64,000 nucleotides of DNA from Asticcacaulis machinosus. GTDB lineage: Bacteria; Pseudomonadota; Alphaproteobacteria; Caulobacterales; Caulobacteraceae. Positions 24,925-33,637 of the stretch are shown piece by piece; within the stretch, counting starts at the first letter, position 1, and each line of letters begins with the position of its first letter. Made by a program: the position numbers and the translations under genes. A model generated the notes under the pieces. It ran no database searches and had not been told where the DNA came from. It saw only the letters and a program-made list of their open reading frames with translations. The stretch is taken from contig NZ_JAQQKV010000003.1 in assembly GCF_028550435.1 (NCBI RefSeq), forward strand, positions 186,001 through 250,000, written 5' to 3'.

Positions 24925-26778
24925 ATGGCCGATAATCTGCAACCGTCACCGTCCGATACTGCCACTGCTGACCGTCCCGGATCGGGCGGCGAACTGGCCG
25001 CGCAATTGTCTCAGGCCGCGGGCGGGCGGGCCAAGACCCGTGACCTGAAACCGCTACAGAGGCTGGTGCCGTATCTGTTGCGGCAAAAGACCGATGCCGG
25101 TTTTGCGGTGCTGTTTCTCTTGCTGTCGTCGGTGTCGACTCTGGGGCTTACGGGGGCGTCGCGCTTTCTGATCGATAATGGCTTTGGCTCCGGCAATGCG
25201 GCGGAGCTGAACCGCTGGTTTCTGGTGCTGGCAGGTGTTGCGGTCATGCTGGCCATATCCACGGCGCTACGGTACTATTATATCACCAAGCTGGGCGAGC
25301 GGGTGGTCGCCAATTTGCGTCAGGATGTGTTCGGCCATATCCTTGGCCTCGATCCCGGCTTCTTCCTGAAAATCCGTACCGGCGAAGTGGTTTCGCGCCT
25401 GACGACTGATCTTCAGATCATCGATACTCTGGTGTCGTCGGCCATTTCGATTGCTTTGCGCAACGCCTTAAGCTTTATCGGCGGGTTGATTTTGCTGCTG
25501 TTCGTCAGCCCGAAACTGACCGGACTGGTGCTGCTGATATTCCCGTTTGTGCTGATCCCTTTGTTCACCTACGGCCGCAGTGTTGGCCGCCTGACCCGTA
25601 AGGCTCAGGATCGCTTTGCCCAAGCCGTGGGCTTTGCCGGTGAAACGCTGGATGCCTTAGAGACCGTGCAGGCCTTTGTGCGCGAAGCCTTTGCCAAGAC
25701 TAAGTTTTCTCAGGCCGTGGATGAGGCCTATGCCACCTCACTGAAGCGCATGAGCGCGCGGGCCATCATGACGGCGATGGTGATATCGTTGGTGTTTGGT
25801 GGGGTGGCTCTGGTGCTGTGGCTGGGGGCGCGGTCGGTCTTAAGCGGCGACATGAGCGAAGGCGCGCTGATCCAGTTCGTCATCCTGTCGGTGTTGGTGG
25901 CCGGGTCGGTCGGATCGTTATCTGAGACCTGGGGTGATGTGCAAAAGGCCGCCGGTGCTATGAGCCGCATCGATGAACTGTTAAGCGCTGAACCAGGCAT
26001 TAAGGCACCGGAAAACCCGGTCGTTTTGCCCGTACCGGCGCAGGGCCATGTCCGGTTTGATAATGTCTCCTTTGGTTATCCGTCGCGGCCCGATCTACCG
26101 GTGCTGGATGGTTTCTCGCTGGAGGTCAGGCCGGGGGAAACCGTCGCTCTGGTGGGGCCATCAGGGGCCGGAAAATCGACCGTGTTCCGGTTGTTGTTGC
26201 GCTATTATGAGCCGGTGGGCGGCCATATTTTCATGGACGGCGTTGATATCGCGCAGGCTGACCCCAAGGCAGTGCGGGAACGGCTGTCGCTGGTGGCGCA
26301 GGATGCCGCCCTGTTCTCCGGTTCGGCGTCCGATAATATTCGCTTTGGTAATGCGGGGGCCAGTGATGAGGATATCCGTGCCGCCGCCGCCAAGGCGCAG
26401 GCGATTGCCTTTATTGAGGTCCTGCCCGAAGGGTTCAATCAGCCCCTGGGTGAACGGGCCAAGTCTCTGTCCGGCGGGCAGAAACAGCGCCTGTCGATTG
26501 CGCGGGCTCTGGTGAGGGATGCGCCGATCCTGCTGCTGGATGAAGCGACCAGTGCGCTCGATGCCGAAAATGAGCGGCTGGTGCAGGCGGCGCTGAATGA
26601 GGCCATGACGACGCGGACCACTCTGGTGATTGCCCACCGCTTAGCGACCGTGCTTAAGGCCGACCGGATCGTGGTCATGGATGGCGGCAAGGTCGTTGAA
26701 AGCGGCACCCATGACGAACTGGTCGCCCGCGGCGGGCTTTATGCGCGACTGGCGGAATTGCAGTTCAATACGCCGTAG
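24925..26778 (+). CDS. ABC exporter, fused permease-ATPase (MsbA-like)
   Basis: The protein is a half-size exporter that works as a dimer. The ATG at 24925 (617 residues, MADNLQPSPSD) is chosen because the 15 residues before it are not typical. Six membrane helices lie at about 50-340, with the conserved FFLKIRTGEVVSRLTTDLQ loop. The ATPase domain has Walker A GPSGAGKST (about 411-419), Q-loop, signature LSGGQKQR, Walker B ILLLDEATSALD and the switch His in IAHR. Lipid A, lipid or drug export are all possible; the substrate cannot be read from sequence. Confidence 0.9.
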   Translation: MADNLQPSPSDTATADRPGSGGELAAQLSQAAGGRAKTRDLKPLQRLVPYLLRQKTDAGFAVLFLLLSSVSTLGLTGASRFLIDNGFGSGNAAELNRWFLVLAGVAVMLAISTALRYYYITKLGERVVANLRQDVFGHILGLDPGFFLKIRTGEVVSRLTTDLQIIDTLVSSAISIALRNALSFIGGLILLLFVSPKLTGLVLLIFPFVLIPLFTYGRSVGRLTRKAQDRFAQAVGFAGETLDALETVQAFVREAFAKTKFSQAVDEAYATSLKRMSARAIMTAMVISLVFGGVALVLWLGARSVLSGDMSEGALIQFVILSVLVAGSVGSLSETWGDVQKAAGAMSRIDELLSAEPGIKAPENPVVLPVPAQGHVRFDNVSFGYPSRPDLPVLDGFSLEVRPGETVALVGPSGAGKSTVFRLLLRYYEPVGGHIFMDGVDIAQADPKAVRERLSLVAQDAALFSGSASDNIRFGNAGASDEDIRAAAAKAQAIAFIEVLPEGFNQPLGERAKSLSGGQKQRLSIARALVRDAPILLLDEATSALDAENERLVQAALNEAMTTRTTLVIAHRLATVLKADRIVVMDGGKVVESGTHDELVARGGLYARLAELQFNTP

Positions 26779-26990
26779 AATCTCCTCCCCATCAAAGATG
26801 GGGAGGTGGATTTTGGCGTTAGCCAAAAGACGGAGGGGTACCTTTGTGACGTGCTGTACCCCTCCGTCAGCTTCGCGGTGCTCGCTGCCACCTCCCCACT
26901 GCGTAGGGAGGAGAGGCTGCATTATACCTCCCCATGCGCGCTCAAGCAGCGCAGCGGTAGCGCACTAAAGTGTGTTGGGGGAGTATAAGA
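26779..26990. repeat. Full four-arm palindromic repeat plus extra module
   Basis: Arms in order: CTCCTCCCCAT-ATGGGGAGGTGG, GACGGAGGGGTAC with GTACCCCTCCGTC, then CCACCTCCCC-GGGAGGAG. A second part holds ACCTCCCCA and a GCGCTCAAGCAG..CGGTAGCGCACTA module (26938-26966) also found at 35582, 52562 and, in part, 34692. No gene is supported here. Confidence 0.8.
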
Positions 26991-26992
26991 AA

Positions 26993-27955
26993 CTAACCCC
27001 CGAACTTATTCGTCGGTAAGCCCTTATGACCGCGCAGAAGGGACGGGGGTACCTCGAACAGGGCACCGGCCACGGCCTTGTCCGGCGCACCGTCGGGCAG
27101 GAATTGCGCTGCGGAACTGATGTACAGGTGATCCAGCTTATCGCCGCCAAAGGTCAGGCTGGTGATCTGGCTGGCGGGCAGTTTGACCTGAAAATCAAGC
27201 TTGCCATCCGGGAAAAAGCGGCTGATGCGCCCGCCGCCATAGTGGGCGATCCACACCCCGCCGTTGATGTCTGTGACCATGCCGTCCGGCCCACCCCAGC
27301 CGTCGGCTTCATGGGCTTTGAAATCGGAAAACACCTGCTTGTTGGACAGGCTGCCGTCAGTGGCCACGTCAAAGACATAGACCACCTTGTCGAACGACTC
27401 GACGTGCCACAGCCGCTTCAAATCGGGACTGAAGGTCGGGCCGTTGGTGCATAGGTACGGCCCGTCAACCTTGGTGGCTTTCAGATCGGTGTCGACGCGG
27501 TAAAAGGCCCCGACTTTTTCCGACCACGGCAGGTGCATGGTGCCGGTCCACAGGCGGCCCTTGGCATCGACCTTACCGTCATTGAGGCGGGTATCAGTGC
27601 GGTCTTCGGGTTTGATCAGCAGGGTAAAGGCCGAAGTCTTTTCATCAAACGCATAAACCCCGTCACTGAGGCCCGCGATCATGCCGCCCGATTTGCGTTC
27701 GGCCAGATAACAGACGGGTTTCGGCGCATCCCATGTCTGCAAGGCTTTGGTTTTCAGGTTCAGCGCATAGATTTTCTGGGCGGCGATGTTGACCCAGAAG
27801 ATGCGACCGGTATCGGCTGACCATAACGGCCCTTCGCCGAGCAGATCGCCCGCCCCGCCCAATATGCGGATACCACTATCGGCAAGGGCAGGGAGCGGAA
27901 CTGTGGCCACTCCCATGCCTAAAGCCAGTTTCAGGCCGGATCGACGTGTAATCAT
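26993..27955 (-). CDS. Secreted SMP-30/gluconolactonase-like protein
   Basis: SMP-30 family proteins are six-bladed beta-propeller lactonases that hydrolyse sugar lactones. The ATG at 27955 (320 residues, MITRRSGLKLALGMGV) opens a twin-arginine-type signal (TRRSGLKLAL..ALA). Conserved points: GEGPLWSADTGRIFWVNI (metal-site Glu), RLNDGKVDAKGRLWTGTM (Asn and Asp), LCTNGPTFSPD and the GGPDGMVTDINGGVWIAH blade, so the metal ligands seem intact. Periplasmic location is predicted. Substrate is unknown. Confidence 0.85.
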   Translation of the reverse strand: MITRRSGLKLALGMGVATVPLPALADSGIRILGGAGDLLGEGPLWSADTGRIFWVNIAAQKIYALNLKTKALQTWDAPKPVCYLAERKSGGMIAGLSDGVYAFDEKTSAFTLLIKPEDRTDTRLNDGKVDAKGRLWTGTMHLPWSEKVGAFYRVDTDLKATKVDGPYLCTNGPTFSPDLKRLWHVESFDKVVYVFDVATDGSLSNKQVFSDFKAHEADGWGGPDGMVTDINGGVWIAHYGGGRISRFFPDGKLDFQVKLPASQITSLTFGGDKLDHLYISSAAQFLPDGAPDKAVAGALFEVPPSLLRGHKGLPTNKFGG

Positions 27956-28019
27956 AATAGCGCTTCCCGTAGACATTTCTTTTTATGTTAGCGCTACATT
28001 GGCCAGCGCAACACGCAAA

Positions 28020-28096
28020 ATGTCAAGCGGGATGCGCTTTCGTTATGGCGCGCATCTGTATCCCAAAACCGCGTTACACTTTTGGGGATGCGCTTA
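28020..28096. repeat. GCGCATC..AAAACCGCG repeat element
   Basis: GATGCGCTTTCGTTATGGCGCGCATCTGTATCCCAAAACCGCGTTACACTTTTGGGGATGCGC is the same element as between fliL and fliM. It forms a hairpin and overlaps the last codons of the inositol phosphatase gene. Confidence 0.75.
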
Positions 28097-28888
28097 TGCG
28101 CCGATTTTAAGCTTATCCAGCAGTTGAGGGTACAGATCGAGGTTTGTGGCCAGCAATTCACCGGTTTTCATCGGCGATTCGTCGTTCTCAATTGAGGTGA
28201 CCTTACCGCCAGCTTCCGCCACCAGCAACAGCCCGGCGGCCATGTCCCACGGCTTCAGGCCGCGTTCCCAGTAGCCGTCATACTGACCCGCAGCGACCAT
28301 AGCCAGATCGAGCGAGCAGGCGCCCATACGGCGGATGCCGGCGGTACGCTGCATGATCTGGTGCAGTTCTTTCAGGGCCTGGGTATGACCGGCCTTACCT
28401 ATGAACGGCAGGCCGGTGGCAATGACGGTTTCGTCCAGTTGCTTACGCGACGAGACGCGCAGGCGGCGGTCGTTATGGTAGGCACCCTTGCCCTTTTCGG
28501 CCCAGTACAGGTCGTTGGTGATCGGGTTAAAGGTCACCCCGGCAACGATCTCACTGTTACGTTCCAGTGCGACCGTGCAGGCAAAGTGCGGGATGCCGTG
28601 CATGAAGTTGGTGGTGCCGTCAATCGGATCGACAATCCAGGTGTGGGACTTGTCGGTGCCTTCGATCAGGCCCTGTTCTTCACCCAGAAAGCCGTAGCCG
28701 GGGCGCACGCGGGTCAGTTCTTCAAACAGAGCGGCTTCGACGCGCTTATCGGCGGCGGTGACGAAATCGCCGGGGCCTTTGCGTGAGACCTGAAGTTCGG
28801 TCACTTCGCCGAAATCGCGCGAAATGCCCTTCAGCGACTTACGGACCGAAGCGACCATGACCTGGATGAGGGAGGATTGCAGGATCAT
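28094..28888 (-). CDS. suhB: Inositol monophosphatase family protein (SuhB-like)
   Basis: This Mg-dependent phosphatase acts on myo-inositol 1-phosphate or related sugar phosphates; SuhB also binds RNA polymerase in enteric bacteria. The 264-residue product has the metal-site motifs GFLGEEQG, VDPIDGTTNFMHGIP and the C-terminal GLKPWDMAAGLLLVAEAGG. The N-terminal helix LIQVMVASVRKSLKGISRDFGEV fits the family. The 3' end lies inside a repeat element (28020-28096), which may have changed the last residues. Confidence 0.88.
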   Translation of the reverse strand: MILQSSLIQVMVASVRKSLKGISRDFGEVTELQVSRKGPGDFVTAADKRVEAALFEELTRVRPGYGFLGEEQGLIEGTDKSHTWIVDPIDGTTNFMHGIPHFACTVALERNSEIVAGVTFNPITNDLYWAEKGKGAYHNDRRLRVSSRKQLDETVIATGLPFIGKAGHTQALKELHQIMQRTAGIRRMGACSLDLAMVAAGQYDGYWERGLKPWDMAAGLLLVAEAGGKVTSIENDESPMKTGELLATNLDLYPQLLDKLKIGA

Positions 28889-28902
28889 GTGAAATTCCTT
28901 TT

Positions 28903-29036
28903 ATTCTCCGCCCCCGTTTTTACGGGGGAGGGGGACCGCGAAGCGGTGGAGGGGGCAAACCAGCGCCGTGGATGCCCCCTCCGTCATTTTCGCAGGCTCA
29001 ATGACACCTCCCCCGCAGGCAGGGGAGGAGAATGGG
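28903..29036. repeat. Four-arm palindromic repeat between suhB and efp
   Basis: TCTCCGCCCCC-GTTTTTACGGGGGAGGGGGACC, GGTGGAGGGGGC, GCCCCCTCCGTC and CACCTCCCCC-GCAGGCAGGGGAGGAG show the same four-arm order as the copy at 26779. Confidence 0.75.
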
Positions 29037-29039
29037 TTT

Positions 29040-29609
29040 TTAATCGGCTCTTTTCATATATTCGCCGTTTTCGGTGGCAACCACGATGCGTTCACCCACG
29101 CCCATGAACGGCGGGATCATGACGCGCATACCGTTGGAGGCCTTGGCGGGCTTATAGGACGAGGATGCTGTCTGGCCCTTGATAGTCGGCTCGGTTTCCA
29201 CGACCTCGAGGATCACGGTGTCGGGCAAGGTGATCGAGATCGGACGCTCATCGTGGAATTCCAAAATCACGACCATGCCATCATGCAGGTACTGGATCTG
29301 GTCTTCGCCGACCCAATCCTTATGCAGGCTGATTTGCTCGTAGTTTTCCTGATCCATGAACACCAGCATGTCGCCGTCTTCAAACAGGTAGAGGTGATCT
29401 TTCTGCTCAAGCGTAACGCGATCGACCGTATCTTCTGAGCGCAGACGCTCATTCAGCTTGGTGCCGGTGATCAGGTTCTTCAGCTCGACCTGAGCAAAGG
29501 CGCCGCCCTTGCCGGGTTTTACGTGGGCGGTCTTCACGACGGTCCACAGACCGCCCTGATATTCCAGAACCATACCGGGTTTGATGGTGTTCGCATTAAT
29601 TTTGGGCAT
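29040..29609 (-). CDS. efp: Translation elongation factor P
   Basis: EF-P rescues ribosomes stalled on polyproline. The ATG at 29609 gives 189 residues ([17 protein letters not shown]); the frame runs further upstream without family support. Lys34 lies in [13 protein letters not shown], the loop modified by EpmA in many bacteria. Domains II and III follow, ending in [25 protein letters not shown]. No epmA or epmB is in the window. Confidence 0.95.
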   Translation of the reverse strand: MPKINANTIKPGMVLEYQGGLWTVVKTAHVKPGKGGAFAQVELKNLITGTKLNERLRSEDTVDRVTLEQKDHLYLFEDGDMLVFMDQENYEQISLHKDWVGEDQIQYLHDGMVVILEFHDERPISITLPDTVILEVVETEPTIKGQTASSSYKPAKASNGMRVMIPPFMGVGERIVVATENGEYMKRAD

Positions 29610-29793
29610 GAGATACGACTTGTCAAAGAAAGCGCCGCGCACCACGCGCAGCCGAAAAAAGCTTGCGCGCGTTACTACGCGCAAAGGGCCTCAAAGGCAA
29701 GGGGGCGATCCTTTCGGTTCGCGTGAGCCGGGAAAGGGCTATTTATGGATACGCAATAGTTTAGCTTTATGACGAAGTGAGCTGTGCGGCCTT

Positions 29794-29935
29794 CTCCTCT
29801 CCCCGCTTGCGGGGAGAGGGTCGGGTGAGGGGCCTGACCGCTACGTCAAACGCGCCGGATATCGGTTTTGCCCCTCATCCGGTCCGCCATCTGCGATGTC
29901 AGACCACCTTCTCCCCGCGGGCGGGGAGAAGGGTA
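29794..29935. repeat. Paired palindromic repeat (CTCTCCCC type), second copy
   Basis: CCTCTCCCCGC-TTGCGGGGAGAGG-GTCGGGTGAGGGGC, then GCCCCTCATCCGG and CTTCTCCCCGC-GGGCGGGGAGAAGG, with the same order as 1625-1789. About 60 bp in the middle is unrelated between the two copies. Confidence 0.8.
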
Positions 29936-29984
29936 TTAGAGATAATATATTGTGCTCCAAACGACGGCGCATAAGGAGTTGATA

Positions 29985-30665
29985 ATGAGGCTTAGGCTGG
30001 GCGGTTTGATAGTGTGGGGGCTTATCCTTACCGCCTGTTCACGCCAGCCTGAGCCCGAAGACCTAGGGCCCGGCGCGGTGGCTGAGCGCGCCATAAGTGA
30101 AGCGGCGGCCTCAGCAGGGGTATCCGAGAGCAATATCCTCAACTGCACCGTGCCGGTGTCCAAAGACTTAAACGCCAAGGCCCTGACCGAAATCTATCGT
30201 GGGCAGGCGCGGATTAACGTCATTCGCGGCCTTGAGGGCGAGGTGTCGCGCACCGTGGTTTTGTACCCCAAGATGCCGCAACGTCGCATCGAGGTGCTGT
30301 TCTGGGATACGGCCATGACGCAGGTGTCAGATGCGTCTCTGACACCTACGGCGACGGATTGGGTCGGGCCGGGTGGTGTGCGTCTGGGGACAACATTGAA
30401 AGAGGTGGAGGCCGCCAATGGCAAGCCGTTTGTGCTGATGGGCTTTGGCTGGGAGGCGGGCGGCACTGTGGTCGATTTCAGAGGGGGGGCGCTGGCGCAC
30501 CTTGATGGCTGCGCGCTGAAACTCAGGTTTGCCGTACCGGATAAGGCCGCCTTGCCCGAAGCTTTGCGCGGCGATCACCCGTTGCGCAGTGATGATCCTG
30601 CGTTTGAGGGCGTGGCTCCGGCGGTGTCAGAACTGCGCTTAACCTGGCCGCAAGGGGCTGAGTAG
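29985..30665 (+). CDS. Lipoprotein, function unknown
   Basis: The ATG at 29985 has AAGGAG upstream and gives 226 residues (MRLRLGGLIVWGLILTACS) with lipobox LTAC. The mature protein has GVRLGTTLKEVEAANGKPFVLMGFGWEAGGTVVDFRGG, a pattern seen in periplasmic proteins with a G..LG.S..EV...NG.PF signature and no known role. Two Cys residues lie in the mature part (NC, DGC). It ends 4 bp before the convergent thiE stop. Confidence 0.7.
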   Translation: MRLRLGGLIVWGLILTACSRQPEPEDLGPGAVAERAISEAAASAGVSESNILNCTVPVSKDLNAKALTEIYRGQARINVIRGLEGEVSRTVVLYPKMPQRRIEVLFWDTAMTQVSDASLTPTATDWVGPGGVRLGTTLKEVEAANGKPFVLMGFGWEAGGTVVDFRGGALAHLDGCALKLRFAVPDKAALPEALRGDHPLRSDDPAFEGVAPAVSELRLTWPQGAE

Positions 30666-30669
30666 GCGC

Positions 30670-31341
30670 CTAAGCCAGCGCCGCCGTCAGAGCCTTGATA
30701 CCGGCGACGGGGCCGCCCGCGTGGTTCCATACGGCGCCAGAGACGGCAATAAAGTCGGCACCGGCGGCGTAGATTTCGGCGGCTGTTTCGGCCGTGATCC
30801 CGCCTATGGCGACGCACGGGATTTCCATGCTTTCCTGCCAGATGCTTAGGGTTTCAAGTTCGGCCATATGAAGAACGTCCTTGGTCGAGGTCGGATAAAA
30901 CGCGCCAAACGCCACATAGTCCGCGCCGTTTTCCGCCGCTTCCATCGCCAGATGCCGGCTATTGTGGCAGGTGATGCCGATCATAGCCTCCGGCCCCAAA
31001 ATCTTACGCGCTTCTTTCAGCGACATATCGCTCTGGCCCAGATGCACGCCGTCCAGTTTCAGTGATTTCACCAACGGCACACGGTCATTCATGATCACGG
31101 CGACGCCATGTTTGTGAGCGATTGGCGTTATGGCCTTTGAGACATCCACAATCTCATAATCGGTGACGTCTTTCAGTCGGATTTGCAGGGCCGCTATGGG
31201 GGCCGCCTCAAGCACGGCCTCAAGGTCACGGGCGAACGCGCCAAGGTCAGCGATCTTCGGCGGCGTGATCAGATAGATCTGGCAGGGTGTTCGGGGGGGC
31301 GCTGATTTCTGGGCTGATTTCTGGGCTGATTTCTGGGTCAT
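30670..31341 (-). CDS. thiE: Thiamine phosphate synthase-type protein
   Basis: ThiE joins HMP-PP and the thiazole phosphate into thiamine phosphate. The 223-residue product starts at the ATG at 31341. ThiE features: [74 protein letters not shown]. Strong T in FYPTSTK fits the phosphate site. The first ten residues include three direct copies of a 12-bp unit (31301-31336) encoding QKSA, which looks like a recent expansion. No other thi gene adjoins it. Confidence 0.88.
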   Translation of the reverse strand: MTQKSAQKSAQKSAPPRTPCQIYLITPPKIADLGAFARDLEAVLEAAPIAALQIRLKDVTDYEIVDVSKAITPIAHKHGVAVIMNDRVPLVKSLKLDGVHLGQSDMSLKEARKILGPEAMIGITCHNSRHLAMEAAENGADYVAFGAFYPTSTKDVLHMAELETLSIWQESMEIPCVAIGGITAETAAEIYAAGADFIAVSGAVWNHAGGPVAGIKALTAALA

Positions 31342-31470
31342 GACGTGTCCGATGACATATTTTTTAATAAGCGGCAAACGGTTAAAATAACAATGAAACC
31401 GCCTTTTACGGTGTCATAGGGCGGGTGAGCGTAGAATAACCACTTCATTAGATTGAGGTTTGCTACGCAT

Positions 31471-31513
31471 TTGCACGAATCTTTGCAACGCATTCGCATA
31501 AATCTTGCGAATG
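31471..31513 (+). promoter_or_regulatory. Candidate iron-responsive operators upstream of bfd-bfr
   Basis: Two inverted repeats lie side by side: TTGCA-CGAATCTT-TGCAA (31471-31488) and CATTCGCA-TAAATCT-TGCGAATG (31491-31513). They are 70-112 bp before bfd. Fur- or Irr-type regulators of alphaproteobacteria bind TGC-AAT-rich inverted repeats, so iron control is likely but unproven. Confidence 0.5.
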
Positions 31514-31582
31514 GCTCTGATGTGCGCTATATGAGACTTGTTCGCATAGTCATGTGCTTAAAAACGGCTGTAAGGTTCCCTC

Positions 31583-31768
31583 GTGTACGTTTGTAATTGT
31601 AACGCAATTCGCGAAAGAGATGCCAAATCTGCGATTTTATCGGGGGCATCCACCCCGAAAGCTGTTTTTGACCATTGCCAGACCCGCGCCCAATGCGCCA
31701 AATGTGTCTGCGACATTCGCCAGATGATTGCCGAGCAGCAGTCGGTCATGGCGATCGCCGCAGAGTAG
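31583..31768 (+). CDS. bfd: Bacterioferritin-associated ferredoxin Bfd
   Basis: Bfd is a small 2Fe-2S protein that reduces bacterioferritin so that iron can be released. The 61-residue product starts at a GTG (MYVCNCNAI). Cys4, Cys6, Cys38 and Cys41 match the cluster ligands (CNC..., CAKC); Cys32 and Cys43 are extra. It lies 52 bp before bfr, its expected partner, behind a candidate iron operator. Confidence 0.9.
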   Translation: MYVCNCNAIRERDAKSAILSGASTPKAVFDHCQTRAQCAKCVCDIRQMIAEQQSVMAIAAE

Positions 31769-31820
31769 GCGCGCACCCGTTCATTGCTGCGCCTTTGACA
31801 TTTATGCGAAAGGCGCCGCT

Positions 31821-32309
31821 ATGAAGGGCAATCCCGACATCATCAAATTGCTGAACAAGGTTCTGACCAACGAACTGACGGCGATCAATCAATATTTCCT
31901 CCATGCGCGGATGCTGGAAAACTGGGGCCTTACGCACCTCGGCCGGATCGTCTACCAAGAATCGATCGAAGAGATGAAGCATGCCGACATGCTCATCAAG
32001 CGGGTCTTTTTCCTTGAGGGTCTGCCGAACCTTCAGGATCTGAATAAGCTGCGTATCGGTGAGACGATCACCGAATGTCTTGAGGCCGATCTGTCGGTTG
32101 AGGTGCGCGGTCATCTTGATCTGGTCGCCGGGGTTAAATACTGCGAAGACCATGCAGATTACGTCAGCCGTGAACTGCTGAAAAAGATCCTGTCCGATAC
32201 CGAGCATCACATCGATTGGCTGGAGACCCAGCTTAGCCTGATCAAGATGATGGGCGAGGCTAATTATCTGCAAAGCGCGATGAAGGAAATCGAGTCCGGC
32301 GAGGGCTAG
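31821..32309 (+). CDS. bfr: Bacterioferritin
   Basis: Bacterioferritin stores iron in a 24-subunit shell with heme between subunits. The ATG at 31821 gives 162 residues. The ferroxidase ligands Glu18, Glu51 and His54 and the heme ligand Met52 are present (YQESIEEMKHADM), and a second Glu/His pair lies in SDTEHHIDWLE. It is the expected partner of bfd. Confidence 0.95.
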   Translation: MKGNPDIIKLLNKVLTNELTAINQYFLHARMLENWGLTHLGRIVYQESIEEMKHADMLIKRVFFLEGLPNLQDLNKLRIGETITECLEADLSVEVRGHLDLVAGVKYCEDHADYVSRELLKKILSDTEHHIDWLETQLSLIKMMGEANYLQSAMKEIESGEG

Positions 32310-32317
32310 TTTCTACT

Positions 32318-32442
32318 CCTCCTCCCCATTTCTATGGGGAGGTGTCGAGTTTACGAGACGGAGGGGTATCTTGAAAAAGGCCCCCTCCGTCTTTTTAGCT
32401 TCGCTAAAAATCCACCTCCCCCGCCATAGGCAGGGGAGTGTG
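32318..32442. repeat. Four-arm palindromic repeat behind bfr
   Basis: CTCCTCCCCATTTCTATGGGGAGGTGT, GAGACGGAGGGGTAT, CCCCCTCCGTCTTTTTAGC and CCACCTCCCCCGCCATAGGCAGGGGAG follow the same mirror order as the copy at 26779. It fills the first part of the 347-bp gap before the next gene; the rest holds the repeat at 32556 and A/T-rich sequence with no gene seen. Confidence 0.8.
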
Positions 32443-32555
32443 ATTGTTTTTGTGATGCCCGCATAAGTAGCGAAAATTTATCAAAAATTTCGCGTTTTCA
32501 TCTTTGACTTTTGAATTCTGCCCCTTAACCTGTTGCCATCAGCAAAAGGCTGTTG

Positions 32556-32625
32556 AGAGCGCGTCCCAAAAAGTGCCAAAAAATCTTTCTGGGGTTTTTG
32601 GATAAGATGCGCGAAAAAACAAAGC
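32556..32625. repeat. GCGCGTCCCAAAAAGTG repeat element
   Basis: GAGCGCGTCCCAAAAAGTGCCAAAAAATC with GGGGTTTTTGGATAAGATGCGCG is a longer-loop member of the family found between fliL and fliM. It ends about 40 bp before the methyltransferase-like gene. Confidence 0.65.
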
Positions 32626-32656
32626 GTAAGCGTGGAAAAGGTTTAATCTCTCAAAG

Positions 32657-33607
32657 ATGGTATCCTTAACCAAAAGAGACTTTATCGGCATAGGTATTGC
32701 CGGCGCGGTGCTGACGGGTTCGACCTTTGGCATCTATTCGTGCGTCAACCGCAAGAAAACGCCGCCGCCGCCGGACGGTGAGCCGGTGGCCGCCGGTGAA
32801 GAAGGCACGCTGGAATGGGCTGTCGCCGGAGGCTGGCGCAATCCGCTTAACAAAGCCCGCGATCCGTTCCGTCATCCCCTTGAAACGCTTAAATTTTTTG
32901 GCGTTAAGCCCGGCGATACCATCATCGATGTCTGGCCCGGTGCGGGCTATATGACCGAAATTCTGGCCCCCTATCTGGCGCGCGGTAAGGGCAAATATAT
33001 CGCCGCCCTGTTTGAAAACAGCACCCCCGCCGAAGAGGCTTCTGAAGTCGCAGAAACGGATGCGGCGACCTCCAGTCAGGCGGTGGTCTCACTGGGCGAA
33101 CAATATACCCAGCATTTCGGTGACAACAAAAAGCTGTTCGGAGAAATTGGGATCACCGAATTTGGCCCGAACAGTACGGCGCTGGCACCCGCAGGCACCG
33201 CCGATGTGGTGCTGTTTTTCCTGAATATACATGACTGGATGGCGGCGGGGATAGCCGAGAAAGCCTTTGCCGATGCGTTTGCGGCCCTGAAATCCGGGGG
33301 TGTGCTGGCGGTCGAGCAGCACCGCGCCGATATTGGCAACGTGCAGGATCCGGCGGCCACTTCCGGCTATGTGCAGGAACCCTTCGTCAAGCAACTGGCG
33401 AGCGAGGCCGGTTTCACCTTCGTTGAGGCCAGTGAAATCAACGCCAACCCGAAAGATTCCAAGGATCATCCCTTTGGCGTGTGGACCTTGCCGCCTCAAC
33501 GCTTGACAGCGAAGCGCGGAGAGCCTTCTAATCCTGACTTCGACGGGGCGCTCTATGAATCAATCGGAGAAAGCGACCGTATGACCCTGAAATTCAGGAA
33601 GCCTTAG
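32657..33607 (+). CDS. Exported SAM-methyltransferase-like protein (COG4798 type)
   Basis: The 316-residue product has a hydrophobic N-terminus with TKRDFIG before it, close to the twin-arginine signal but with Lys-Arg, then IYSC that could also be a weak lipobox. The rest matches the COG4798 predicted methyltransferases: WRNPLNKARDPFRHPLETLKFFGVKPGDTIIDVWPGAGYMTEILAPYL, VLFFLNIHDWM and SGGVLAVEQHR. SAM is not normally present outside the cytoplasm, so either the protein is anchored and faces inwards, or it has another role. The substrate is unknown. Confidence 0.75.
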   Translation: MVSLTKRDFIGIGIAGAVLTGSTFGIYSCVNRKKTPPPPDGEPVAAGEEGTLEWAVAGGWRNPLNKARDPFRHPLETLKFFGVKPGDTIIDVWPGAGYMTEILAPYLARGKGKYIAALFENSTPAEEASEVAETDAATSSQAVVSLGEQYTQHFGDNKKLFGEIGITEFGPNSTALAPAGTADVVLFFLNIHDWMAAGIAEKAFADAFAALKSGGVLAVEQHRADIGNVQDPAATSGYVQEPFVKQLASEAGFTFVEASEINANPKDSKDHPFGVWTLPPQRLTAKRGEPSNPDFDGALYESIGESDRMTLKFRKP

Positions 33608-33637
33608 AATACGGCTTCCGCAGACGAGATAACTTAC

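Noticed and set aside
26681-26988. Small frames over the 26779-26990 repeat
   Set aside because: They read through palindromic intergenic DNA and the end of the ABC gene; no ribosome site or family.
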